Assembly (NCBI GenBank): GCA_003254925.1
Contig: QANZ01012921.1
Location: 1-64,000, forward strand
Length of the DNA: 64,000 bases
Source of the DNA: Chamaecrista fasciculata
Taxonomy: Eukaryota; Streptophyta; Magnoliopsida; Fabales; Fabaceae
Reading direction: 5' to 3'
Numbering within the stretch: position 1 is the first letter of the stretch; every line of letters begins with the position of its first letter. A program made the translations under genes and the position numbers. Under the pieces are notes generated by a model. The model was not told the DNA's origin. It did no database searches and saw nothing but the letters and a program-made list of their open reading frames with translations. Below, in pieces: positions 12,165 to 22,486 of this stretch.

Positions 12165-13136
12165 GTATTTTCCATTATACTCCAAAAGCAAACTGTTTGG
12201 TAGGATACTCTGCTAAATAACTTCCCTTTTTATTGAATGTTTTTTTTATACATTTGCTATATTCGCAGTCTCCCTAAAGCTGCCATTTTGAATTTTGTTT
12301 ATTTTTAATAACTTTGCCACTACTTCTAATGATTACGTGGAATGGTCTAAGTTTGGGGACCGCCTTACCAAGATCTATATTTAATAACCATATGAATTTT
12401 CTCCATATGAATGGAGAAAATGGTTCTTAGCTCTTGGAATAGCAGTGGTATGGTAGGCAACATATGAATTTTCTCTCATAAGTTTAAGAAGAGAATGTAA
12501 ATAATCTTAATCAACCATGTCCCACACTTGCTGGAGCATTGAAATTTAATGAGTATATCAAATTTATTGAAAATCATTGATTTGTTTGGAGATCTGAGAT
12601 ATCAATTTACAGTAAAAACTGAAAACTTTGCAAGGAGAATCAACAATTGACAGTGGTTCTCCATGCTGTACAGCTCATTTTGAATTTCTGACTGAATAAA
12701 CAAACAGGTAAATGACTTTTCACTGAGTGGCTCTGAACTTCATGTTCTGTCTCTTTTATATGGCATTATCATGCACATGTGAAACACATGATTTTGAGGG
12801 ATAGCCAGTGGTCCCATGTATCTTGGAAGGAATCATTGTTAAATTGACAATGAAGAACTAAAATGATAAACTTTGGTATGATGATCTAGTTTCATGATTT
12901 TCATCCTTAGAGGATCTAAACTCAGTTGACTTAAAACTTTCTTTTTGACTTGACTTGTCGTGGTCTGGTCTCTATTATGGGAGTAGTGTCATTTCAGACT
13001 TTCAGTGTTTTTCCTTTCAGCATTCAAGACATTTTTCTGTTCCTTATATTGGAAACTTTTGGTTTTGATTATTTGTATTTTAGTTAGCTATTTGTGACTA
13101 GTGATTCTGCCTTATGATTTTTTTTCCTCCCTGCAG
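11401..13136. other. Unassigned intron-like DNA of copy A
   Basis: AT-rich, with no convincing exon and no match to the linker exons of copy B, which therefore appear lost here. An (AT)n microsatellite occupies 12133-12159. The last 15 bases before 13137 form a normal polypyrimidine/CAG acceptor. Confidence 0.4.
12133..12159. repeat. (AT)n microsatellite
   Basis: About 13 consecutive AT units. Confidence 0.9.
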
Positions 13137-13324
13137 TTTGTAGGTCCACTTATAAAATGCAGAAGGCCACATAGGAGAAAGAATTCTCATGATCAAGAAA
13201 CTTGTTTAATGAGAGGTGTCTATTTTAAAGATATGAAGTGGCAGGCGGCAATAAAAGTCGATAAGAAGCAGATTCACATAGGAACTGTTGGTTCACAAGA
13301 AGAGGCTGCTCACCTATATGACTG
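13137..13324 (+). pseudogene. Copy A AP2-domain exon
   Basis: A 188-nt exon between CTCCCTGCAG and CTG|GTAAAT. It starts in phase 0, which fits the end of linker exon 4 in copy B (30108). The basic stretch CRRPHRRKN leads into the AP2 domain MRGVYFKDMKWQAAIKVDKK, then QIHIGTVGSQEEAAHLYD. The paired WQAAI and G-T-x-x-S-x-E-E-A-A-x-x-Y-D features are the standard AP2/ERF sheet and helix signatures. The last two bases (TG) replace the usual Arg codon start after Tyr-Asp. This exon was found only once in the window. Confidence 0.85.
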
Positions 13325-13457
13325 GTAAATTTCATTGTCTGTTGTTATTACCTATGATGTTCTGTTTGGATAGCTCTTGAAAGACCGATTGGGAATGGTT
13401 TGGCATTTGCCTCTGATCCTTTTTAATGGTTCTTATGGTTCTTTCTAAAACCTACAG

Positions 13458-13503
13458 GTGTTTCAAGAAGCTAGATAGGAAATGCTTTTCAGAATTGCCC
13501 TGA
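13458..13503 (+). pseudogene. Copy A degenerate terminal exon
   Basis: After acceptor ACCTACAG the frame gives W-CFKKLDRKCFSELP then TGA at 13501-13503. The segment has the same length as the family's helix-end block and still ends in ELP, but most residues are changed and it stops where relatives continue for several tens of residues. This points to relaxed constraint; alternatively the gene uses another, unseen last exon. Confidence 0.6.
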
Positions 13504-14965
13504 CTATTGATCCTCAATAGTGTGATACCTGAAAACTTTTTTTGACTTGTTAATATATTCTTTTCTTATTTAAATTGATTATCAGTTTTATTTGTAGTTT
13601 GCAATAATTTCTACCAAACAATTAATGCACCCCATAACAGCTTTCTTACCAAACAGTGTTGTAAACTCATTCAATAAAAATGATCTGATAAAACATATTG
13701 TTTCTGTAAGCATAAATACTATCCCTTTCTACTTTCGGAGAATGAAAACTCAAATATATTAGGTTAGTAGTATGCATTTCCCTCCTGTTATTTCGTCATT
13801 TTTCTATTTATTCATTAGTTTTTTTTTTTAAGAATCATGAAATATATTATTTCCTAATAGATAGCCAGAAAATATTCTTCTCCAAGGGTCACTGAGGTGA
13901 ATTTTATTTTTTACTATCGAAGTCTTTTTCATACACACAATCCAATTCAAACTTGACACATTATGTTGGTTAAAGGGTCATTTTGGTCCTAAATGTATGT
14001 CTTAATGTTCATTTTGGTCCATTATGTTTCAAAATGTTCAAATTGGTCCTAAATGTTGACAAAATGTTTCATTTCACATTATAAATCTGGAAAAAACTTA
14101 TTGACTTTAATTTGTAATATGTCATTTATCAAGCTATATGTATATAATAATATATACACTCAAACTGTTGATATGTGTAAATATATGCATCATGCTTATG
14201 CACATAGTGATCACTATAAAATAAAGGGTCCTTCTAATATGTGTCTTAAGGGCACATGTTGAAGTTTTTTTTATTGGTCAAGTGAGTTTTCAAATATTAA
14301 AAATTATTTTTTAAATGAATTTTCATAGATTTCAAGAAATGAGATACTCACGTAAATCTGCATTTTCATCTTGAAGATGTTTTTTTTTTCATTGGCCATT
14401 TTCAGTATTCTTTAAACGTAACTTTGCTTGCCATTTTCAGTGCATACAAGCTGGGCCTCTAGCCTATGTAGCAGTCATCATAGTTTGTTAATTATGATCA
14501 CATAAATCTATAATTCAAATTAAAAACCCCTTTGTGAGAAAAGGCACTGATATCTGCAATGATGATTTCTGGTATTACAATTGAAACATGATGTTATATG
14601 ACTGCTACATAGGGGTTTTTAAAATCAAATCATATCATAGTTTTTTTTTTAAAATCAAATAATATTTTAAAATTTCTTTTTCTTCCCTCCTACGCTCTCA
14701 GCAATTCTTATATATAAATTAGTATATGAATATATAAAAGAGTTTACTGGACTAAAAAAATCTAAAAAATACTAATAATCCACTCTAAAATTCGACATTC
14801 TAAAATATTATTATTTGGAGTTAAATGAATGACTATATAACCATGTAAGTGAAGTCATATTAACAAAACTAAAACAATAATAACAAAGTGAACACATAAG
14901 ATAAAAGAAAAGAAATTTAATACAAGTATAATTTACCCTAGTAATTTAATACAAGTCATTCCCAA
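13504..14965. other. Downstream flank of copy A, shared with B and C
   Basis: The part at 13672-13972 is repeated at 47428-47705 (copy C flank). The part at 14680-14830 is repeated at 35420-35960 (copy B flank, there split by a MITE). A truncated foldback piece with TTTTGGTCC phrases lies at 13974-14090 and matches 63590-63700. A 12-base LINE target duplication is at 14954-14965. No gene is seen. Confidence 0.6.
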
Positions 14966-15632
14966 TTTTTTTTTTTTTGTCTGAAACATAATTTATTCAA
15001 AAGTAAGGCAAAGTCAAGTATACAGTACAAACGAAAACGAAGCAAAATAAGCAGCATAACTAGACAGGATATCAACTAACGAATGTGGGGGGTTTGTAAC
15101 CCATCCAAGAGGACCCATCCTCATGTAAGATAAATTGGCAAGACAATCAGCTGCCAAATTAACAGATCTAGCGATCCAACTAAAGCTACAACCAACAAAC
15201 TCAAAGCAACAATAATTATTTGATAAAACGCCGCCTTGGAAGCCGCCATGGAAGCAAACAAGAGACAACGCCGTGAACATACCTGACCCAGAACAAAACT
15301 CCATCAAGCACCTAAAAACCAGAATCAAACCAGGAAGCCGTCGTGGAAGCCAAACCAAAAGCCGTCATGAAATGCCTAGTTCGTAGTCGCCGTCGCAGAG
15401 AAAGCCAAACCAGATCGACACCGTGGGATCTCTGATCCAAAACGTTGCCGCCACAAAATCCTTGAAATAAAGCAACACTCTCATAAAAAAAGAGAAGAAC
15501 CCTTACATGAGATAGATTTCCAACTCTAGATAAACAAAGGAAGGTCGCTAAGACAACAACATCCCAAAAAGAACTTCACATAGAAGCAAAGAGCAAAGGG
15601 AAGAGGAGGCGAGTAGACCTAAAGTTAATGAG
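14966..15632 (-). mobile_element. 5'-truncated LINE retrotransposon
   Basis: Minus-strand insertion with a poly(A) tail (read as T's from 14966) and a perfect 12-bp target duplication AGTCATTCCCAA at 14954-14965 and 15633-15644. The interior encodes a piece of an RNase H-like domain, as in plant L1-type LINEs. 5' truncation, a tail and a 12-bp duplication are typical of target-primed reverse transcription. The clean duplication suggests a fairly recent event. Confidence 0.85.
15014..15358 (-). pseudogene. LINE RNase H-like fragment
   Basis: A 114-codon open stretch whose second half (GCSFSWIARSVNLAADCLAN, then GPLGWVTNPP) resembles the C-terminal RNase H-like region of plant LINE polyproteins, with the R-x-x-N-x-x-A-D-x-L-A motif. 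The reverse transcriptase is missing through 5' truncation. Confidence 0.65.
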
Positions 15633-15789
15633 AGTCATTCCCAAATCAGTCGACCTAAATCTACTAAATATTTGAATCACATAGGCTGCGTTTGGATCCC
15701 CCTTTACAGTGCATTTATCCTCCTTTATCTCCCAGTACTCCTTTAATACCAGATCTACAGTTACAAATGTTATTTGTGTTACCTTTATC

Positions 15790-15803
15790 TCCCCCCCCCC
15801 CCT
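15790..15803. repeat. C homopolymer
   Basis: A run of about 12-14 C within the Tourist-like element. Confidence 0.8.
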
Positions 15804-16021
15804 TTATTTTTCTCCTTTATCATTCCTTTATCTCTCCTTTATCTCTTCTTTATCTTCTAAAATTACTAACATATCCCTACTCAACTACCTATAATTACCT
15901 ATTTTTTACTATAAAATAATAAAATATTTAAAGGGCATATTTGTAAATTGCATATAAAAATATTTTTTTATTATCCTTACAACTTTCTTTCTCCTTCATC
16001 TTTTCTTATTACTTTTTTTAC

Positions 16022-16024
<3 letters not shown>

Positions 16025-16075
<51 letters not shown>
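16025..16075. repeat. (TC)n microsatellite
   Basis: About 25 TC units with two A interruptions, inside the Tourist-like element. Confidence 0.9.
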
Positions 16076-16077
<2 letters not shown>

Positions 16078-16779
16078 TTTATTTTAAAATACTCAAAATA
16101 TTAGTTAAAAAGTTTACTAATAAAATAACTTCTTTTCATTTTTTATTGAACATTAAAAAATAACAGAAAAAATTATTTGAAATTGGTGAAAAAAAATTTT
16201 AAATTAAGATAGATATGTTATTATAAGTTAATGAAGATGAATCACGTTTTGGCCTAAAAAAAATAAAGATGGACGACGTGGGATAGTTTTTATTTGAATA
16301 ATACATCATGAACGTGGGATGGGATGATACATGGACGTGGGATGGGTTTTTCTTTTGTATATATATTTTAAATTATTTTATTTTATGTATTATGATGTAA
16401 TAATTTATTTTATACTATAATTTTAAATGACCGACTACCAGAAGACCCTTAAACATATAATATAGTGTAGATATATAATTTATATTAATTTACTTAAAAA
16501 ATAATGCTAACTTAATAAGTCAATACTTGAGTCATCAAAATATATAGCTGAGGGACCAATATGGAACAAAAAATAACTGAGGGACCAATTTGGAACATGG
16601 AGCATAACTGAGGGACCAAAATAGGACTTTGGCCTATAATTTTTGATATATTCGTATTCCTTCCTCTATTTTTCAATTATTTAATAATATTTTTTAGAGT
16701 AAAAATTTAAAATAAAATTATTAAGTCCATGTTATTTACATTTTGATCAATGAGTTAAATATATAATCAAGACCCCAAA

Positions 16780-17120
16780 AATATAGGTTTTGGTCCCTCC
16801 TACAGTATATATATGGGTAATATTTTTTGTGGTTTAAAAATTTATGAACATATTTAAAAAACAGTAATGGGAAAAAATATATAATTCATTCCCCAAGACT
16901 TTACAATTTGGTCCTTCCTCCAGTATATATATAAGTAATATTTTTTGAAGTGTAAAAAATATACATATTGGTCCATCATTCTGTATATATATGGCTAATA
17001 TTTTTTGTTCTGCAACTACTGAAGAAGAAAATTTAGAAAAATACATAATTCATACCCCAGAAAATATACATTTTGGTCCCTTCTCTATTATATACATAGG
17101 TAATATTTTTTGTAGTATCA
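16780..17120. repeat. Diverged tandem repeat, unit about 85-100 bp
   Basis: Four imperfect direct copies of a unit containing TTTGGTCC, a CC/TC-rich step, TATATATATG and TAATATTTTTTG. Confidence 0.55.
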
Positions 17121-18205
17121 AAATTTTAAAATAAAATTAAAAGACAGTAAACAGGAAAAATATATAATCTAGTCCCTAAAAGTTGACAATTCAGTACTCA
17201 AAAATTACATTTTGGTCCCACATTCACACCTCCATCCTCCTTTACCTTACCACTCCAAAAATCTCCTTTATTAACTTCATCCTTTAGCACAAATTTCGAG
17301 GTAATCATTAATCATACCACTTTACTAACACCAAAACAAACAAAAAAACAACACTCATTTATCCTTCTTTATTTTTACCATTTTTACCCCTATACAAATT
17401 TAAAATACCAATACTATTATTTCAACCCAACACAATCATTACATACCCTTCAAAATAATTTCACATCATAATTCCTCCTTTATCTCTCATTTTTCCAAAC
17501 ACAATTTACTAAAAACCTCCTTTATAACACAAATCCTTTACCTCTCCTTTATTATCTCCCCCATTCCTTTATCCTCCTTTACCTTAACTCTTAATCCAAA
17601 CGCACCCATAGTTTATTGCTCATAATTTTCAAAGAAGTAAAATATTATTCTATTTTAGTCAACATGATTTGATTTATGTGAAAAAGGGTAGAATTAGAAT
17701 TCTATCCCGACCAATTTATTATGGCCAAAGTCCAAATTGGTCCTTTATGTATGGGATAGATTTCAAACTGGTTCCTTATCTTTCATTTATTTTTAATTAG
17801 TCTTACATGTTTTCATGATATTTTAAATTAGTCCCAAAAATACTTAATATAGTCACATTTATCTTATTTCAAGCTCAAATGCAACGAATTCAGAACTACA
17901 GTTTCTTTTGATGAGTATTTTGGGGATCATCAATAAATGAAGTCAAATCAAATCTCAAATGTGGGTAACTTGTTTCATGGTCAAACAAATGAAATTGGTT
18001 ATATCTCTATCGTTTGTAGTTCGAATGCGACAAATAGGGGTGAGCAAATGAGCCCGCGGACCCGCAAAACCCAACCCACCCGCAATTGCGGGCTGGGTTG
18101 GTTCGGGCTCGCGGGTTGGTTTGGTCCAAAATTTTTCAGCCCGTATGTATGCAGGTTGGGTTGCGGATTCAGAGTTTGTAAACCTAACCCAACCCGCGAG
18201 CCCGC

Positions 18206-18226
18206 ATATATATATATATATATATA
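18206..18226. repeat. (AT)n run at CACTA insertion point
   Basis: TATA run inside the hAT-like element, directly beside the CACTA end. Confidence 0.8.
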
Positions 18227-18246
18227 CACTACAAAAAAACCGGAAA

Positions 18247-18625
18247 TTAGCGACGGTTTAGAGTCGGGTTTAGCGACGGTTCTGACCGTCGGCAGAGATC
18301 TAGCGACGGTTGCTGAAACCGTCGTTAAACACAGCGTCGGGAGCCTTTTAGCGACGGTTTTATCAACCGTAGGGATAACCGTCGCTAGATAAATCTTAGC
18401 GACGGTTGTGACCGTCGCTAGACTCAGCCAAATTCGCTCTCCCTAAACTTATTTGGCGACAGTTATAAGCGTCGCTAAAACAAGGTAAATTCCGATCTCC
18501 CTACTTGATTTAGCGACGCTTATAACCGTCGCCATCTAGCGACGCTTATAACCGTCGTTAAAACAAATCGGATTTTGTCTCCCCAATCATATCTAGCGAC
18601 GCTTATAACCGTCGCTAGAAATATT
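18247..18625. repeat. CACTA subterminal palindrome array
   Basis: About nine copies of TAGCGACGGTT-type words, most paired with an inverted AACCGTCGCTA a few bases on, so each makes a small hairpin of roughly 25-30 bp. In CACTA elements such subterminal words bind the element's own TNPA-type protein. That is family knowledge and not shown here. Confidence 0.8.
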
Positions 18626-18897
18626 CTTCATTTTTTTTTAAATTCCAATAAAATTAAAATTAAAATTAACCTAAAATTAATTTTAAATTAAAATCAACTT
18701 TACAAAAGATAAATTGACAACAATCTTGAAAATTTCATAAAATACCAAATTTATGTTATTAAAATTAAAACATTACAAAAGTCATAACATATATATGGCA
18801 AAGCGTCATCCTAACAACATCACAAACGTATATATGCATAATCATCCTAACAATTAAATATCAAAGTGATTTCAAAATATTATATGTTCACAGTGGC

Positions 18898-18973
18898 GAC
18901 GGGTCATGACTAGCTCCAGATGATGGTCTATTTTCTTTTGGTGATGCTTCTGTGCTGCTTACATTAGGTGGCT
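18898..18973 (-). pseudogene. CACTA transposase gene, putative last exon
   Basis: After acceptor TTTTTACAG (minus strand) a short frame reads PPNVSSTEASPKENRPSSG and on to PSPL-stop. Ser/Pro-rich tails of this kind end plant PttA/En-Spm proteins. An upstream exon candidate at about 19447-19560 (ILKYLVEHMGLKIRSSLLG) matches the 'L...MGL.IP..LL' element before the tail, with a foldback MITE in the intron. The join is uncertain because the strong donor (GTAAGT) is out of frame. Confidence 0.4.
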
Positions 18974-19020
18974 GTAAAAAAATTTGAAAAATTGTAAGAA
19001 TACATAAATATATATATATA

Positions 19021-19433
19021 GGGTAAATTACACTTTGGTACCCTGTGGTTTGACCCTATTTCACTTTGGTACCCTGTGGTTTAAAACTTGACACTTTGGT
19101 ACCCTGTGGTATTCTCCTTTAATACTTTGGTACCCTTTGGAGCTATTTTGTAATTTTAACCATAATAAATTTTGCAAAAATTACATATTGACCCCTAAAT
19201 TTTTTTAAAGTTTTCATTTTAGTCCCTAGATAATATGTATCTAGGGACCTATTTGTAATTTTTTAAAAATTTTTGGGGTCAATATGTAATTTTTGCAAAA
19301 TTTATCATGGTTAAAATTACAAAATAACTCAAAAGGGTACCAAAGTGTTAATGGAGAATACCACAGGGTACCAAAGTGTCAAGTTTCAAACCATAGGGTA
19401 CCAAAGTGAAATAGGGTCAAACCAAGTGTAATT
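19021..19433. mobile_element. Foldback MITE (GGGTAAATTACACTTTGGTA family)
   Basis: Two inverted arms of about 190 bp around TTTGGTACCCTGTGG phrases meet in the centre, so the whole element can fold back. A second member with a perfect 9-bp duplication lies at 34162-34560. Here the right end lacks the final ACCC and no duplication is visible in the AT repeat. Confidence 0.8.
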
Positions 19434-21900
19434 GAAAAGATAAATACTTACTAGACCAAGAAGCGAGGAACGAATCTTAAGTCCCATATGCTCAACTAGA
19501 TACTTAAGTATGCCATTTGTTCGAGACCAAAGCCTTACTCTACTACATGCACCCAAAATATAACAATCCAGAAAATAAGCAACATGCCTGTAAAACAAAA
19601 CAACACTACAAGATTTATATCCCACAAAGGCACAAACAAATAACACAGCTTAGTCTTAGAAACACACACATACCCATTACAAATTATAATCTCAAAAAGT
19701 TATATAGAGAGGGATCACAATATATAGTGAAATATTTAATGTATGAGAGACAGAGACAGAAAAATGGATGGGTTATTTAAATATTTATTTGAAACCTAAC
19801 TAAGGTTTGAAGTTTGAACAGAGACTTTTTTTTTTTTTTGTGGAGGTAGTGAATGAAAAAATGATGCTGGGGAAATCTCCAAAATGTTAGGTTGAAGGTA
19901 GCAGATAAATTAAAGTAGCTATTTTCTAAAGGTGAGGGCTAAGACAGGGTCCACATATCCTATAGCTATTTAATTTTACCATTTCATATATAATTTTTCA
20001 TATTGGTTTTGAAAGAATAGAGGAGATACGTCATAGCAATAAAATACACGTATCAATGTGTGTAGAGACAAAAAAACTCAAAAATGTAGGTAGGCTTCCC
20101 CAAGAAGTGTCTTGCCCATCACGGATCTGTGGGATTGTGAGCTGTGTCTATATTCTCCCTCTATTTAACCCCATCCCCAAAATGACCATTTAAACATAAC
20201 TAAAACTCCAGCCACAAAACCAGAATTTTGCAAGAGCACATAAATCATATCAGACACCATTAGAAAATATGAAGAATAAATAATAACAGTAAAAAGAAAC
20301 CAGTAGAATCGACTCTACATTATAAAGTTCTTCTGCAAAAAGATCATTTAGAAATTAAAAGAAAAAATCAGATTAGCTACATTCTGATTCTAAAATCTTC
20401 TGCTGGAAGAAACTTTAAATGCCTGCATCTCAATTCTCACAGCATAAAAGCAGCTTCTAGTGACACAAAGCTTTTTTGGTTACTTCCCAACCAGGTTTTG
20501 GCATACCATGATGATTGACAAGAAAGTTTTTAACCAAAATAATAATCAAATTATATCAGCACTGTTCTATTAACAGAACATAAGTGAGTGGAGCTCAAAC
20601 AGCCTGGAAGACCAGAACAGAACATTGTATGTATATTTATACCTCATGGTCATGGATAATGGATACAATGCACATAAATACTTTAAAGATGCTACTCCTC
20701 TGAAAAGTCATGATACAAATTTAATAAACATGGGAGAGAGGTATGGTCAAACCCAAACCCAAAATGAAATTATAACTGCAGTTTAAAAGATCCAACCAGG
20801 AAAAAAGAAAGGAACAATAATCTGATTCAATCACAAAAGGCATTTTAAATCTTGTTAACTTACTATACCTCTGTAACAATCAGAATTTTGCTAATCACAT
20901 GTCAAGGCACACCATAATTACATATGAAAATCTCTTTCAACAGAGATTCAAATACAAATTCATTATATTGGAGTGAAAGTTTGTCACAGAAGTGATATGT
21001 GTGAGGTGAAACTAACATTGTTGTTCAACATAAGAAAAACAAAAGGTGGAAAAAATGTATACAGATGCTCTGACAAGATTAGAAATTGTTAATACATAAA
21101 TGAACACTAAATATAAAAGAAAACAATAACTATATGCTAAATTAAACTTGGAATATTGGAAGCTTGTCATTTAACAAAAAAAAAACACAACTAGCACTAC
21201 ACCACAAACAAAAAAACCCAAAAAAAAAAAGAGAGAAAAAAAAATAAAGTTCAGAAACTCTACCCTATACTGCTTCCCTAATTTTTTTGCTTCTTCCTTT
21301 TGTACATAGAACAGAGAGGAGGACTTGACATTCATAGCCAAAAATAGAAACCGAAAAAAAAAAAAACAGAACAAAACAAAACCACTGAATCTATTTCTCT
21401 TATCTTCTTCCTCTCTGGCAAACCTGAATCTAGCTTCTTCATTTTTTTTCTTTGTCGGTTGGGGGGTTAGTTGAATCAGTTAAAATCAGTTGGCTTTTTC
21501 AACACGGCGTTTGAATACAGTTTTCATAGCTTTTGCATATATGAGACACTGTAAATAGATAATAAATAGGCTTTCAACCAGAAAACTAACTCCCTTTGAT
21601 ACAAATCTAAAAGACATCAATAATTCGCAAAACATATATCTAATCAACATCACTTTGTAGGCATGTTTCAAGACACATACTCTCAAATGCCCAAAACAAA
21701 ATAAAAACACAAAGGGTTCACATTAGGATTTTTGGTCAAGATTTAGCATAGATTGAAGTGATCTAAAACACCCAAACTACAATAAAAATGAAAGAGGTTC
21801 AGCATAGAGAACCCAAACAGATTTTAAGGCATGTATACTCTTTCAAGCACCAAAATTGTGCTCTATATTAATAGAAATGAGCAGTATGTAGTTAGCACCA
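19434..21900. other. CACTA interior, no intact gene
   Basis: AT-rich DNA with scattered short ORFs only. Apart from the transposase-like exon near 19447-19560 (minus strand), nothing was recognised. A T-run lies at about 19828-19842 and A-rich stretches at 21170-21370. Confidence 0.4.
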
Positions 21901-21920
21901 AAATAAAGTACTAGAAGAAA

Positions 21921-22235
21921 AGTTATGATGTTTAATTCCATAATTTTAAATCATCTAGCCTAAAAAAGTTATGATGTTTAATTCCATAATTTTAAATCAT
22001 CTAGCCTAAAAAAGTTATGATGTTTAGTTCCATAATTTTAAATCATCTAGCCTAAAAAAGTTATGATGTTTAATTCCATAATTTTAAATCATCTAGCCTA
22101 AAAAAGTTATGAAGTAAATATAATACACCATTGAATCAAAATAAAGTACTAGAAGAAAAGTTATGATGTTTAATTCCATAATTTTAAATCATCTAGCATA
22201 AAAAAGTTATGATGTTTAATTCCATAATGTGGGGA
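21921..22235. repeat. 46-bp tandem repeat array
   Basis: Near-identical 46-bp units starting AGTTATGATGTTTAATTCC at 21921, 21967, 22013 and 22059, with a partial at 22105. After a short break preceded by a repeated ATAAAGTACTAGAAGAAA, two more start at 22159 and 22205. The break shows a higher-order duplication of the array's left edge. Confidence 0.9.
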
Positions 22236-22297
22236 TTCATTATTTCAAGTAACAAATGGATCAAGTGATGCATTGGTTTTACTATATAAAAGTATGG

Positions 22298-22486
22298 TTA
22301 ATGGTTAATGTAAGTACCTTTGTCAAAGTTGGGGTATTTGTTCTCTTGTATTGACAAGCCTTTTACAACAAGTTCAGACGTCACCTCCTTGTCACTCTGA
22401 GCAACAACACAAGATAATAAGCACCTGAAACCACAAAGAATATAGTGCACATAGCAACATAAATTCAGAGTTAAAATAGTGCACAT
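22298..22486 (-). other. Possible exon fragment in CACTA
   Basis: A 62-codon frame containing SDKEVTSELVVKGLSIQENK. It could be an exon of the CACTA gene or a captured fragment. It is not recognised. Confidence 0.25.

Larger units (their letters stand above)
5650..13503 (+). pseudogene. APD1-type AP2 gene, copy A (decayed, interrupted)
   Basis: First of three tandem copies of an AP2-domain gene resembling Arabidopsis At4g13040 (APD1), a single-AP2 transcription factor. Visible parts are a 5' leader exon ending about 6016 with a CAG|GTAACG donor, a start exon (7318-7419), the beginning of the next exon (from 7815) cut off near 7840 by retroelement-type DNA, an AP2 exon (13137-13324) and a degenerate last exon (13458-13503). 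The linker exons seen in copy B are missing. The last exon keeps the expected length and frame at first, but its residues have drifted and it stops where family members continue. Most likely a pseudogene. The AP2 exon itself is open and keeps good splice sites. Confidence 0.75.
15684..17607. mobile_element. PIF/Tourist-like element, 1.9 kb
   Basis: Ends GGCTGCGTTTGGATCC and, reversed, GGGTGCGTTTGGATTAAG, flanked by ATA at 15681-15683 and 17608-17610. Subterminal DNA is built of CTCCTTTATC-type repeats at both ends in opposite orientation. The interior is AT-rich, holds a (TC)n run, and contains diverged repeats of 'TTTGGTCCCTCC...ATATATATGGGTAATATTTTTTG' type (about 16780-17110). It shares the subterminal phrase ACCCCTATACAAA...CACAATCATTACATAC with the elements at 3114 and 44291. 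No transposase is seen. Confidence 0.7.

Noticed and set aside
12021-12203. 60-codon plus-strand ORF with a Tyr-Ile run
   Set aside because: The Tyr-Ile repeat is the translation of an (AT)n microsatellite.
18300-18620. Regulatory operator array of a host gene
   Set aside because: The repeated TAGCGACGGTT words lie directly inside a CACTA terminus and are its subterminal repeats.
21921-22235. CRISPR-like regular repeat
   Set aside because: Units are directly adjacent without unique spacers, in a plant CACTA element; it is an ordinary tandem repeat.
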